The notes under the pieces: model-generated
What the model saw: the letters and a program-made list of their open reading frames with translations, nothing else
Database searches by the model: none
What the model was told of the DNA's origin: nothing
Position numbers and translations under genes: made by a program
Shown: positions 48,130 to 61,554 of the stretch, one piece after another
Layout of the letters: each line of letters begins with the position of its first letter
How positions within the stretch are numbered: position 1 is the stretch's first letter
DNA from: Panorpa germanica
Taxonomy: Eukaryota; Arthropoda; Insecta; Mecoptera; Panorpidae
NCBI GenBank assembly: GCA_963678705.1
Contig: OY783214.1
Span: 2,976,001 to 3,040,000, forward strand
Length of the DNA stretch: 64,000 bases
Direction of reading: 5' to 3'

Positions 48130-51100
48130 ATGGCAGCCGTTACAAAACATAAATTATTCGTTGTCTGCGTTTGCCTTTGTTGCCACATTCACTCATCACA
48201 TTGTGGGACGGAACAATTTGTGCAACCAATTTTTCAAAAATATGGCGAAAATGGATTAATGTCGCTACAGGTAAAAACCAATTTCTTATTCTATTTATGA
48301 CGTAAGTTTTTTTGTCAATGAGTTTTGTGGACCAAGCGTTCATTTCTAGAAAATGAAGGTAGTTCACTAGGAAAACTATTATTAAACATAATGTTTGTAC
48401 TTAATATCCGACTATACATTTGCCTTCGATTGTAATGAGTGACCTTTAATAAAGTAGTTCACAAACCTACTCCTTCAGTACATTCTAGTGATTGCAAAAT
48501 GCCTTATTATAACGTCCTTATGTAAAAAGCGCATTTTTTTCAACTCTGTGCTTTTTGTTTCACATCTCTTGCATAAGAGAACAATGCAATATAAAATACC
48601 TTATATGTATTTTTACATAGAATAATTCTCCTATATGGATGTTATTAAAAAAGAAATGTTATTTTCAATGAGACGGGTGTCAAATTAAAAGAATGTTTAA
48701 TTTTCAGAAATGTAGAAAATTTATAAATACTCGTAATTGCATTAAACAGTTAAATATTTATTCTTAAATAAATAAACATAAATTTAATCGAGTATTAAAT
48801 TATAGGTTGCATGTCAACTGATATCCTATCGGCCTAATATAAATAATACTGGGGTCCGCAGAAGTAGCTATGCTCAAAATTCGTAAATATAAACTTTCCT
48901 GAATAACTTCAGTGTCCTGATTCCGAATATTTTGTTTACCAGCCTCAATAGTTATGATTTAAACCTCCATCTTAAAAAAATGGCTATCATTATATCTTAT
49001 TCATTCTTTAGTACTTATTGATTGGATACATTCAAATTATTTTCGGAATGTCATTATTGAAAAAAGTTGCATCATCCGTGCATGTATATTGTCAATTCGT
49101 TAGTGAAATGCTGTGCGGGTTCATTTGACATTTTTTCAGAGTAAAATAAACTGTAATCTAGCTACTTTTTTCATGTTATACTTATTTAGAACCGTATCAA
49201 TGCTTGGCAATTATGGCAACCCTATGTATATATGATATATGTTGAGCCACTCCGTGTGTAAAGTAGAGCAATTTACTAAAACATTAAAAAAAGAATACAA
49301 ATCACATTTTCCTTGCTACTGACTAACTTTTGGTAGTTAACTGACTGATATGAAATACAATTTCGACTGTTGATATGACATCATATAATTTCAAACACAA
49401 ATTAATTTTATATTCAAAACTATTAAAATAGAACCGGAAATAAGCTTCAACAATAGTGATAATGAAAATGTCACAAGTATAATAATACATTTTTAATATT
49501 TCTAGATTAAAAGCGTAGTTTTATTTAGTATATTTTATTATTTTTAGTACATTATGGAATCAGCTGTGTCTGTTTCAAATTTCAATACAAGTGTATATTT
49601 CACGGCTTGATTAGCTTCACGATAAGCTTCATTAGGAGACTTAAAATATTCACTTTAAATATAAATATCTCGCTTTACAATCGATGGAAAAATTTAATTT
49701 TTTTTTTCAACAAATTAAATACACCTAGATTAATAAATCTATACTCGTATTTTAATTTTATCAAATTACTATCTTATCAGGTGATCTTTTTAAAGCTTCA
49801 ATTTTCTTTCAGTAATTTTCATTATATTTACAGGGCCTGGAGCTTTTAATGTGGAATATTGGTCTGGGCAAAGCAAATCACACTAACGATACAAAAATAC
49901 AGGATATAATACAAAAAAATCGAGACAACTTGGAACAACAACAAAAGGATTCTAAAAAAGGTGAAGGTGAGAATTTCATTCTAAAAAATAAAGTCGTTAT
50001 AAAAAGTGGTATAAAATTTCAACCAAAAATGAATATGGATGGAATAAAAAAATTAATGTTTTTCGTACACAACATTGAAAAGTTATTCATAAATATTGAT
50101 GTTTTAATTTCTCTATTAATCATTTTAATTATTTAATCGTGATATTAATATTTTTGCGCAATTAATTTAATATCTACACCACATAGTTGTAGTATATTTA
50201 ATGTTAAAAATTCTATTAAATTTATAATAGTATAAATAATAATGGTTAGTATCGTAAACCACACATGAACCTGATAAGAACTGTTCGCTCATTGCAGAGT
50301 AAAATACGACTCCTTCGAGGAAGTTTCCAACTTACTTAGATAGATAATAATATTTAATATTTGTAGTAATAAATTTAAAGATAAAAATAAAGTGTCACTG
50401 CAAGTTGACTATTAGTCGGGTAAATCCGTCCGATATTGGGTAGGCAGCAATTTTATTTTTTAATCATGCAAAGTAGTCAAAGCTAGGTTTGAACTTTCGG
50501 GGTAGAGAGCGCTTCTATTCAGCCATGACCTTGAAAACTGTAACCCCCACAAATAAAGTCATCTAAAAAAAAAATCAAATCTAAAAGTCAAATCTATCTA
50601 CAACTAACTTATAATATAAAGTTTGTAAACAATAGTGTTGTTACATTGTTGCATGATAATCATGTTTAAAACATGTTTGAACATTCCTTGAGGAGATTGA
50701 TAACAAAAATAAGGTGTTTGTATTTGTTTTGGTTCATTCCTCAGTTCTCTGTATCTCACACTTTATATCTTTGATTAAAAGTTCAACATACACCACATCA
50801 GGGATGGGCAACTTTACAGATGGCTGTCATTTTCATTAAGGTAGTTCACTAATAAAGGCACTTTTCTACAAAATTTTATAAAATATAAATATGATGTAAA
50901 TATCAAATTTTGTAACCAGCGGTGAAGCAAGATATTATATTTAAAGTGTGCATATTTAACATACGGGAAGCCTACAAAGTATAAAAAGTCATCGTTTTAA
51001 GTATATCTCGAGAACGGTTCTACAGATTTAAAAAATCCGATATATTGTAGAGACATAAATTAGGAGTTCGTAAAAAAATAAATTATTTTTTGCACTGCTG

Positions 51101-54100
51101 GGTGGATGTTTGTGAATTCCTCTGCAAAGGCTATTCCAAGAAAGACAAAAATGTGCGACTTTTTATTATCTATAATATTAAAAGTAGGATCAGTGGTAAA
51201 ACGGTTTCCAATCACTGATACTACGTAGTTGACATGATAACGCAGTTCAAGGTTTCATCATGATGGATGTGTATGACTTGTATAGCAGGAAGGCAATACG
51301 ACTTATACGAGTATATACTGCTTTAAAATACTTCTTATTTTTCGATATAAGTGTAAAATTTAGTACAGGAAAGAAGTTCAATTTGCAAAATTTGCAAACA
51401 AGAAGCAAAATTTGCTACTACCACCAAGATCTGCACCGATGGCGGCTCCAGGCAGTCTCACGACCAGACCCTTCTGCGCACACCACCGCGACCCTCCTAC
51501 TCATTGAGGCTTTATAATAATTATAACACAAAGTTATAAATACTTCTCTTGTCCTAACGGCTGAGTATAGGCATAACGCTCTTATTTTTCGATATAAGTG
51601 TAAAATTTAGTACAGGAAAGAAGTTCAATTTGCAAGCCATTTACACAAACAATCTCAAACTGATGATTAAGACGTTAAAAAAAAATCGAGGTGGTGTATG
51701 AAGTGACAAAAATATATTTTTCAGATCTATGATTTGGCCTCGAGATGCGCCTCTGCACTTACAATCATTCATCATTCTTTTTTTTATTATTAAATGTTAT
51801 ATAGTAGTTTGTATCTTTTAATCAAAATACGTCTTTGCTTTAAGTGTTATGTAATTCTCAATTACTATTTAATTGTATTAAACAGTAAATTTAATTTCCT
51901 GAATTCTGTCATACTGTTCAATGTCACACTTCTTGATAATTTAATAACAAAGTGACACTTTTAAAATGCAATAAATTAATTAAATACAACGATATATAAC
52001 TGTTAGATTAAATTATATCATCGTATATTATTTTCATTTACATTGTGAGATAATATTAACTCTACCTTATTTTTATTTAAACTGGTCTAATTCTGTTTGC
52101 TGTGCACTTCAAACTATTGTTTACCGTCGTATTTATCAATTACCGTTTTCCTAATCAATATGACATTCAGTTCAATGTAAACAAATAAGATTAGAGATTC
52201 TTGACCCTTATTACCTTGTGTTATACATGTGACTTTGTATAGTAAGGAACGTCCAAAAAAAATTATTTACAAAATGTCATTATTATTATTTGTTTTGTTT
52301 TGCAACCTATTGTCTGTTTTACAAGAATTAATTTCATTCTCCACGATTTTACTTAATCTGCAGAATTTTTATTTTCATGCGGTTGGATAAATAATTATTT
52401 TTATCTAATGCATTTGTCACGGTGAAAGTTATGTGTATACATTTCTATTAGTTCTATTAGATTGCGTGAACAAGAAAATGATGAGAATGAAGATAACACA
52501 TACCTTAAAAATATATGTATTTCATTCCAAGTTCGTAGGAATTTTAAATATTGATAATAAATTAATTTGTCAAACTATAGATTATGACCTCCCAGTATTC
52601 TAGATTATCAAAAAATTAGTCATAGATAAAAGAAATGTTATAGCTCCATTTTGGTATTTTCTGAAATTTAATGTGAACTCCTCCTTCTCCTAACTGCTCT
52701 TTTTGGAAACTCTAGCACAGTGATATTTTTATTAAATATCTTTACTGATTATTATTTTTTTTATCTATTTATCCCACATACTTTTAATATTGTGAGTGTT
52801 TTACCTAAACAGATTTAAATTTATGGTAGTTGAGTAGTCCCAAAATATAGTTGGATATTAAGCTCAAAAGTTTCGTACATATAGAATAGTATTTTTGTTT
52901 TTAATATGGAGACTACTCTATAAATTTAATATGCACATACTAACTGTAATATCACACTGTTGAGAAATATAGCAAGACTATGTTAACTATTTATTCTATT
53001 ATCTATTCTCTTTATCTAATTCTTATTAAATTTGTTTCAGATGTAACCAACACATGCCTATCTGCAGCAGAAATAGTGAGATTGTCAAATGAAGATTCCA
53101 AGAATTCCGAAGAAATCACTATTAATCAAAAATTATATCAAAACATATGTTCTATTCTACTATATCAACTGGATCAAAAATGTTATACAGATATAAGAAC
53201 AATTCCCAAAAGTAATAAATCAGATAGAAATAATTTTAATAATGATACTAAACAAATACCCCATGAAGATGGTCAAGGTCATGGGCGTAATGAAGAGAAA
53301 ACACAACCTGAAAGTAATTGGCATCTAGGTAGTTAACCATAATTTAGTTTAAATATTAATTGTAATATTTATTGTGCTTTAACCAGCAAAAGGAATTGGA
53401 AAGCTCTGGAATATCTCGCCCTCTCTTGAATTTATTTCTATTTTTCCAATACTGCCTAGCCAACACACTTGTTAGTGTCTGCGATCTTTTAACTATTTCT
53501 ACGTAACTTTGATATGCAACGGTGGAAATATGATTTTTTCTCTCAGTATAAGAAGTTCATTGATGTTTGTTTTATTTTCTAAGAATCAGGACATTTCTTA
53601 AAGGCTATTTTTATTTACACAAAGCCGATCTTTTGCTCTGTTCGCCTAAAAACGTAAAAGCAAGGTAAATTTTGTTTATTCGCTTTGCTATCCAATTAGA
53701 TAATTTACCATTGTTATCAAATTACCTGCACTTCAAAAACTAAGAACTCAGTTCTTACTTTTCCGACATCAAGAAAACTAATTCATTTTGCTGGCCAGTG
53801 TAATAGTTATTTGTGTTCAAAATAATATTTATTAAACGATAAACTTAACATATTTAATATCTTTCTTTTTCAGCTTGGTTGTATGCTAGTTTAAGTGTAT
53901 TCATAATAAGTGCAAGCGGGGTAATTGGAATAGCTGTGGTGCCGTTTGCTAGAAATGCTTCTTATCCTACTCTACTAAGATTTCTTGTGGCTCTTGCTGT
54001 TGGTACGCTATGTGGAGATGCATTACTTCATCTACTACCGCATTCTTTGATGCCCCACGAGCACGGCCATCAAAATAATGAAAATGAAACTCATCATCAC

Positions 54101-54802
54101 AGTCACGACGAGTCAGGAGGAGGCCATACATTACCTATGTATAAATGCGGCGTTTGTTTCTTAACTATAGTTATTTTTTATACATTAGAATCAATTTTGC
54201 CAATATTTAATAAAAACATGCATGGTCATACGCACCATCATGGACACACACACGAAATCAATAAACCGGAAATGGGAAGTATGTTAACCGGACACCAACA
54301 TGAGCATCAACATCACCGAACAAATTTAAGCCCAATTGCATTAATGGTGTTACTTGGAGATGGCTTACATAACTTAACAGACGGTTTAGCTATTGGAGCA
54401 GCTTTCAGCAATGATCCCGTTACAGGATTAGCAACAGCAATCGCTATTTTATGTCATGAACTCCCCCACGAACTTGGAGATTTCGCGGTCCTACTACGAG
54501 CCGGTTTTAGTGTTAAGAGAGTTTTATTCTTTAATTTAGTGTCTTCGATTATTAGTTTTATTGGTATGGCTATTGGACTTGTTGTAGCTAATGGGCATGC
54601 AGCGGCATCCCAGTGGATCTACGCAGCTACTGCTGGCTCATTTTTGTATATCGGTCTTGCTGATTTAATTCCAGAAATGAGCCAACATGGAGAAAAACGT
54701 GTGGGACAAATTTTACTGCAAGTTGCTGGCATCTTACTAGGTGGAGGAATTATGTTTATTATTGCGTTGCATGAAGACTCTTTGAGGTCATTATTTTCTT
54801 AA
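48130..54802 (+). CDS. ZIP-family zinc transporter, LIV-1 subfamily
   Basis: Imports zinc into the cytosol. Exons 48130-48270, 49834-49960, 53041-53328 and 53874-54802 give 495 codons (494 residues). Start: ATG at 48130 has the better context; an in-frame ATG at 48118 would add four residues. A signal peptide (LFVVCVCLCC) precedes an ectodomain with FQKYGENGLMSL and LMWNIGLGK, CLSAAEIV and CSILLYQLDQKC. The membrane part has His-rich loops (HEHGHQ, HGHTHHHGHTH), HNLTDGLAIGAAFS (351 on) and HELPHELGD (380-388), the metal-site helices. A polyadenylation signal lies at 54937-54942. The HELPHE motif fits ZIP5/6/10 (fear-of-intimacy in Drosophila) rather than ZIP8/14 (EEFPHE). The ectodomain is short compared with ZIP6/10, so I give no symbol. 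Confidence 0.92.
50846..51100 (+). repeat. Dispersed repeat in ZIP intron 2
   Basis: Begins AAGGTAGTTCACTAATAAAGG and CTTTTCTACAAAATTTTATA, related to 33290-33432 (reverse) and 3440-3940. Also shares ATATCTCGAGAAC and TTCTACAGATT with 43320-43350. Confidence 0.5.
51334..51635 (+). repeat. 55 bp direct duplication in ZIP intron 2
   Basis: The stretch starting CTTATTTTTCGATATAAGTG occurs at 51334-51388 and again at 51581-51635, 247 bp apart, apparently identical. A GC-richer segment (GATGGCGGCTCCAGGC) lies between. Confidence 0.7.
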
Positions 54803-55477
54803 GTTTTTTTTATATATGCTAAGACAAATATTTAATTTAATTTTTTTTTGCTATTAAGTAAGTGAAAATACATACTTATGTAATATTAGTTAATGTTATT
54901 TAATTATACAAGAAAAAAATATTTTTTTGAATTAAAAATAAAACCGATTTTATAAATGTAATAACTTCAATTTATTTTGAGAAATAAAATATTGACTTTT
55001 TTAATTATAATTTTGTTTATATTTAATAATAATTGTATAATACTTAAGAAAACTACAAACTAATTATTACTAATTCATTACAGATTTTTTAGATATAACA
55101 AAGTACAAATTTTGAACACACATTAAAGTAAACTTAACTATAATATAACACCTTACAACAATACTTGATTAAAGGAAACTTGAAACTAACTATCAGCAAC
55201 ATAAAACAGAATCTAAGATATTTGGGATATATTCTCGATCGATACAATCCGATATCGATTTCTAAAATATATGTATGGAAAAGATATCCGGTCAGATCCA
55301 AGTCCTTTAAAAAATACTACAATATGTGTACTTCGACAAGGAAAATTTCTAAATATGAAACAGTTTTACATGAATAAAAAGAAAAAATACATTTTTGAAT
55401 GCATTAGTATGTATTCCACTTATTTTACCATAAAAAAGTTAATGATTATCAACAATGTAAAAATGTGGACTTATGTG

Positions 55478-57325
55478 CTATTGTTCATGGCATGTGCTGC
55501 TATCAGGTGAGCTCTCTCCAGGGGGATCCCATTCATGTAATTTTAAACGCCATATCTTTACAATTCCATCCCAAGCTCGGCGACTGTATTTGACCTGCTT
55601 CGGAGGAGTTCGAGGATGTTCCCGTTTTCGTTGATTTCTAAAAGAAATAATATTAACATTAACTTATTTTCATTTATATTTTAAAATGTACACAGGAATA
55701 ATAATATTTATGGATAGCACTCGCTTTAAAGTCTCGCAACTCAATCAGTGCTTACGGACTATGATGTGATCCGTTTTCAACCAAATTAAGACATTCTGCA
55801 GTGTGAAACAGAAGAAGGAAAAATATATAAAGAAATCGATTCAATAAGTCTAAATTATGTATTCTATGAAAAGCAGAAACTCAGTTATTTCAGTGTAAAT
55901 CTGTTATAGATTGTATTGGAGTCCTTTCATTGAAAGGGGCACAGTATAAATGCACATTTTTCAGCAGTGAGCTACTAATAAGGGCGTTTATTCGTAACAA
56001 CTCATACTTACTTAGGAACCTGCTGCAAATATCGATCATATCCGATGGTATTTTTGCCGTAATCGATTTGTTTCTGACGTCGACTTAGAATCTCTGGATC
56101 AGTTTCTGGTTCTGGGCGTTGAGATGTTCGACTAGAAGAATTGGTACTACTACTGCACGTACTTAAACTTCGATCTCTGAATTAAAAAAGAAATCAAAAA
56201 AAGTATTAATTTGTATTTATTTTTAAATTATTATATATTTTATAACCACACCTTTCCATCACTTCAGAAGTATTAGCACTTTTTCTAGCTCGTTTAGAAA
56301 TTGTTTCAGTATTTTCGTACCTATCACTTAGATTAGAGTCACGTTGCGTTCGTTTTTTTGAAGGAGATGATGATTCAGTTTTCAAATCTTCTTTGAGTAG
56401 ATTAAATTTACGTACATTTCGTGGATCTGTAAATCAAACATTAATTATTACAATAATAATTGTTTTAAGTTAAGTTAAGCAAGGATTAAGGGGATCCATT
56501 AAGTAAAAAACAACTTCAAAGAAGTAATTTTAATTACTTAACTTCAAGTCATCTGATGTTTCGGTGGCTGGAAATGTTAAAAAACAATCAGAAATGCATC
56601 AAAAAGATTTTAAAATCTAGTAATCTGCAATTTCTATGCATGTATTGACATAAATCTTAGATAATATTTTCTGCCACTGATTTAAAAGTAATCTCTATAG
56701 GTACTTCATCAATTCGACTTCAACCTCATTAATACAGTACTGACATATGTTTTGATAATCAAACAAATTAATAATTATATAACTACGAATATCTATATAA
56801 ATGTAGCATAGTTTCCTTTACCTTCTATGTGTATCTTAACTTTATTCTCTTCTTTACATTTTCCAGGCTCATCATTCTCAGTTTCTATTTTAATGCTAGG
56901 AGGCTCAATTTTTATTTCAGTTTTAACTTTACTCAAGTTGAAGTATTTGCGATCAGTACTATCATCTGTTCCGTAATCATCAGCTGGTTCTTCTTTGATT
57001 GAATTCTATTAAAGAAATAACCTTTTTTTTAGAAAAAGAAGAAAGCTAGGAAAATTTATGTACACTAATAAATGTACGCACATTTGGACTGGAAGCATTC
57101 CAATCGTTACTGGTAGAAGAATCCTCCATCATTTCCACCCAACTTCTGTCACCCGTTTTAATTTTTTTCTTTACACCATTAGATGTAGCTACATCGTCTA
57201 CAGACATATGTGAGTCGTCTCCTAACGTATCTATAGGTGGCTGACTAAATAAAAAATCAATTAACCATACTTAATTACTAACTAGTAAATTACTAAAAGA
57301 CAACTTACTCATTTAAGGTTTGCAT
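55478..57325 (-). CDS. SLBP: Histone mRNA stem-loop binding protein
   Basis: Binds the 3' stem-loop of replication-dependent histone mRNAs for processing and translation. Minus-strand exons: 57325-57309, 57244-57082, 57005-56822, 56426-56252, 56176-56012, 55637-55478; they sum to 288 codons (287 residues) with all phases matching. The N-terminal part has a [13 protein letters not shown] block as in other SLBPs. Acidic and Lys/Ser-rich linkers follow. The RNA-binding domain spans exons 5-6: [20 protein letters not shown], then [20 protein letters not shown], then [17 protein letters not shown]. The usual TPNK is TPPK here. The short tail ends CHEQ. The first coding exon is only 17 bases. Small non-Met frames on the plus strand here are chance. 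Confidence 0.94.
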
Positions 57326-59071
57326 TTTTAGGTTATATACTATCACGTCTCTAACATATAATTATAAATAAATGGTACTCAGTTGAAATATTATATGAAT
57401 ATTACATTGCTTTACTACTTCTTATCACTTTAAATATTTTAATTTTTTACTATTTCAAATTAGAATGTAGTAGATATGAATAAGTTAAAGAATATAAAAA
57501 GTAAACTCAGTTTCTTTCTATTAGTTTTACAAAATTGCGCGGGAACTGTCAGTCAAGCCTAGCTTGGTTTTGCTTTCAGTTGGAAGAGCTTGCTTTAGAC
57601 CTATATACAATATGATTGCTTTCCCGTAACGGTATTCGAATTTGTAATTCTGAAAAACCGTATTTCTGTAACACATGGAATTAAAATTCGCGCGAAACAT
57701 TCGCAGTTTTTTTTATTTTTATTTTTTTAAAACCTTTATTATTGCTACAACAAATTTTTTACAATTATCAAATAACCTATCTCTGATTTGTCTAATAATG
57801 GTACGATTGTAGTAGTAGCATAACATTGTTAATACTACTTCTTTTGTCAGACTCTTTATTCATATGAGCTCATTTCTATTGCTATTATTTCCCTCTTTCC
57901 TAAGCTCTTCTCGTATTATCCTCAAAATCTCAGCGTCTAACTCGTCCATTTTGTATTCATATCTCATCGTTCTTGCATTTGCTAATCTTATTGTTCCTTT
58001 TTCACTTCCTCTATCACAGTTTTAATTAAAAAGGAAAACATCAGACAATTTTTTAAAGCATGCTCCAGTGGTTGGGATTTCACAAAATCCTTTTTTCTTT
58101 TATTTTTTCTAGCGCTGTAAACAAGAATCAAAAATTCTTGTTACTTCATCACTTTCCGTTCATTGTGAACTATGAATAAATATTGCATTATTAGCACCAA
58201 TTAGCACTTGCATTATTTGAAAACAGTAAACACTGTTCCTTCGCACAAACTCGTACACGACCTATTTACTTCTAGCTCGAGCTATGACCTTCAGCGTGCT
58301 TGTATTTTAGAAATGTAGTTCTATATTGTTTAAGATGCGGTTTGATGCCTATACTCTTTCTAAAAAAATAGTCATCTAATATTTATTTTAATAATTCAAT
58401 AATAATTTGTTAAGTGTATTTTTACCCATCGACATCAGCTTATTGTCTTTCGGGGTTTATTTCAGCAGTTGTAAAAGTGAGTATATACCTGTCATTTTGT
58501 AATATTTTACTATTGTAGTGTTGGCCCCGGGCCTCACACGTTTATAGAGATTTCTTTAACTTGATGTGAGATGAAAGACAAGATTATTTATTGCTAAATT
58601 AGTACTTTTCTTTAGTTGCTCAGGGCATAGGTATTTATATAGGTATGCTAATGGTAGATTTCGTTTCAAAAACCAGTAAATTGAATCACAAAATGTTACA
58701 TTACAAAACAGTTAGATTACATAACTTTTGTTATGTTAGTTATTTCACTATGTAAAGAGGTCAAACAAGGTTGATTTAAATTTATATTTCGGTCAAATAC
58801 GGGTGGATCAGATTTTTTTGTGTATCTTGACAACTATAAGTCTCATAAAAATTTTGTAAAGAACATAATAATAATATCTATAATACATCTTAAGATGTAT
58901 TTTTGCTGCCTATTCAAAATGCACGGTTTGATGATAGATTTTCCAGAATATTTGGCTATTTTTATAAAAAAATATAACAATATTATTAGGACGATGATTG
59001 GATGTTCTTTACTATTATATATAATTGTTTATTTATTTTTTTTTCAGTAACGTTCGGATAAACAATTTAAA
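57326..59071. other. Region between SLBP and the zinc-finger gene
   Basis: The two genes diverge across 1.7 kb. A plausible 5' UTR exon for the zinc-finger gene ends at 58476 (GTTGTAAAA|GTGAGTAT) and joins an acceptor TTTTTTTTCAG at 59047, 24 bases before the ATG. That splice is inference. An AT-rich block near 57700-58120 with CTCTTTCC-type sequence could be an old retroelement piece but I cannot name it. Confidence 0.4.
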
Positions 59072-61174
59072 ATGTTACCCTATGTCAATGGCGATTATTT
59101 TATAGAACCGCTTCCAAGTATTCTAGATGAAGTTTGGGTTTGCTGTAAAATTTGTTACAAAATATTTGAAAATTTAGCAAGATTAAATGTACATATAAAT
59201 AATGTTCATCGAACCGGGGAACATATTTATTTTGATTACGACTCATATTTTAAAGTATCGTCCTTAAGAGTGGCATTTGAATATACAGAATATAGAGGAT
59301 ATAGAGAACCCAAATCGCCACAACACGCTATGTTGTCCTTGGGTAATGCAGACAAATGGTTCTTTCAAGAAAGATTAGTAAATGAATATTTTATTAATAA
59401 TATTAAGGATCTCCCCATATTTAAACCTGAAAGCGTCTTTAACGCATTTTGGTTTATATGTAAATTATGTGATGTCTTTCATTGCGATTTAGATACATTG
59501 AAAAAACATTTCAAGACGAAACATCCATATGCACCAGTTGAATACAAAGATTGTCTTGAAAATAATGACAGTGATGATGACGATTTTTTTCCTAAGAATA
59601 CACAAGAAATACAAATACAAAAGTTGAATCTGTCACCTTCCAAATCATCAATTGTCAAGAACAAAGAAGCTTCTAATTTACAAAAATACGTTTGCCAATT
59701 ATGTTTTAAACCTTATGATACAGCGTCTGATTTAAGGCAGCATGCTCAAAAACACTTTCAATTTTATTGTTGCGTAAATTGCGATCAGTGTTTCCGAAAG
59801 ATCAGGGATTTAAAGAAACACATGTTGACTGCACATGAATTAAGACGTAATTTTATCAGAGAGGATGTGATAAAAGCGAATCCCACCAATTCCAGTTACG
59901 ATTGTCTCAAATGTAATAAACATTTTGTTGATGAACAATACTACGATGCACATATTTGTCGCCAAGCACCAGTTAAATGCAGCATTTGTGAGAACCAGGT
60001 TTTACATTGTGTAAATATTGCAGTAGAAAAGGATAACAAAAATGTTTTGAAAAAGAGAAATGTGTGTCGCTTATGCGCAATAGCATACTACATGAAACAT
60101 AGTATGACTAGAAAGACTATTCTTACTGGAGTTGCGTTTATACTTAACAAGATTATTAAGAATGCTAAGAAGCGTAATACAAACGAATATGGCGTTCTAG
60201 ACAGCGTAGGGGTGAAAGTAAAGATAAAAGGGATGACTGATCAGAGGCCTGGTGCACATAATTCTGGGTCCAGTGCTAAAGAAGAACAATGTGTTAATTG
60301 CAATGGAAAACTTTTGAATCCTGCACTTAAAGATTATGTGAAGAAAACATTAAGAACGGGTTCCGTTTTAGCTAATATACAGAATATATGTGACAATGTA
60401 AGACCAGTTAATATCAAAAGGAGTGCTTGGGCAAAGGATGACCTACAAGCTGATATTTGCTTTTGTGATACTTGTGGTACGGTTGCAGCTAGTTTAAATA
60501 AAATGAAGGAACATATGATCGAAGAGCACGGAATTAATGAAGTACCTGAAGTCGAAGGTATCTCGCCTTATGTCATAGCGGAGAGCTTAAAAATTTCAAG
60601 TAGATTACGTAGAATATGTTGTTTCTGTCACGATTGTAAGCGCTTAACATTCAGATGTGCTAGATTTTGTGAAGAACATATAGGATCCACTTACACCAAT
60701 GCGAATGAAAATCCATCTAATGTAAGAAAGATTACACGCAAATTTTATTACACATTTCTATATCAATTAGATCTGGGTGTTTTGGAAAATATAAATTACT
60801 TTACATTTTGTATAAAATGTCGTACATCAATTACTGAAGAACATATTGATAATTGTAAAGAAAAATCTGAAGAATATATAATTAAATTTGGACGTGATAT
60901 CGTATATAAAGGAATAAAAGTACTTTTGTCACAAGTAATAGAGGATTTACGAGATTGTAAAGAAGAACCATCCGACGATGTTACCAGCTCTCTGGAAAAT
61001 ATTTTTATAGGCAATGAAGAAAACTGCAATTCAAATCAGCAGAACATGTCTGATAAAACTCCGTCTTCACCTAGAAAGAGCAATCCTGCCAAAGGCAAAT
61101 CGCTGCTATCCAAACGAACACCCATGAAGAAGGGTTTGTTAACAACTGCATCTACTAATCAGATGTCTATGTAG
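59072..61174 (+). CDS. Multi-C2H2 zinc-finger protein, function unknown
   Basis: One uninterrupted coding exon of 700 residues starting MLPYVNGDYFIEPLPS. C2H2-type fingers: C25-C28...H41-H46, C130-C133...H146-H151, C208-C211...H224-H228, C234-C237...H250-H255 and C278-C281...H294. A later one lies around 467-490 (CFCDTCG...HMIEEH). Extra paired cysteines (VKCSICENQV, EQCVNCNGK, RICCFCHDCK) suggest more metal sites. A basic Ser/Lys tail (RKSNPAKGKSLLSK) ends the protein. Fingers are widely spaced rather than in tandem with TGEKP linkers, which argues against a simple tandem-array DNA-binding factor. Nuclear regulatory role is inference. AATAAA at 61329-61334. I do not recognise an orthologue. 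Confidence 0.85.
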   Translation: MLPYVNGDYFIEPLPSILDEVWVCCKICYKIFENLARLNVHINNVHRTGEHIYFDYDSYFKVSSLRVAFEYTEYRGYREPKSPQHAMLSLGNADKWFFQERLVNEYFINNIKDLPIFKPESVFNAFWFICKLCDVFHCDLDTLKKHFKTKHPYAPVEYKDCLENNDSDDDDFFPKNTQEIQIQKLNLSPSKSSIVKNKEASNLQKYVCQLCFKPYDTASDLRQHAQKHFQFYCCVNCDQCFRKIRDLKKHMLTAHELRRNFIREDVIKANPTNSSYDCLKCNKHFVDEQYYDAHICRQAPVKCSICENQVLHCVNIAVEKDNKNVLKKRNVCRLCAIAYYMKHSMTRKTILTGVAFILNKIIKNAKKRNTNEYGVLDSVGVKVKIKGMTDQRPGAHNSGSSAKEEQCVNCNGKLLNPALKDYVKKTLRTGSVLANIQNICDNVRPVNIKRSAWAKDDLQADICFCDTCGTVAASLNKMKEHMIEEHGINEVPEVEGISPYVIAESLKISSRLRRICCFCHDCKRLTFRCARFCEEHIGSTYTNANENPSNVRKITRKFYYTFLYQLDLGVLENINYFTFCIKCRTSITEEHIDNCKEKSEEYIIKFGRDIVYKGIKVLLSQVIEDLRDCKEEPSDDVTSSLENIFIGNEENCNSNQQNMSDKTPSSPRKSNPAKGKSLLSKRTPMKKGLLTTASTNQMSM

Positions 61175-61554
61175 TCGACGAGAAGCTAATGAGAGAAGTG
61201 TGCGCTGCAATCCATCCACATTTTCATTAGATTTATCATCTTCATATAAAATAGTTCATATAAAAATACAAAAATAAGTAAAAAGAAAACATCCCAAGAT
61301 GATTGATCTCTTATTGAATTTCTTCTCAAATAAATTGTGTTCTTATTGTCATTTTATTTAATTTATGTTAAACTTAGTCATATTTATTAATGTTGATAAC
61401 ATAAGGTTTAAATACCAATGTTAGTTTTGTATTTATATAGATTTGTATTGATCGTATTAGATTCTTAAATATTTGTAAATCAGTGTAAATTTATTACTAT
61501 TATCATATTTATATATTAAAATTAATTTTTATTACTTTACACGTTATATATTAT

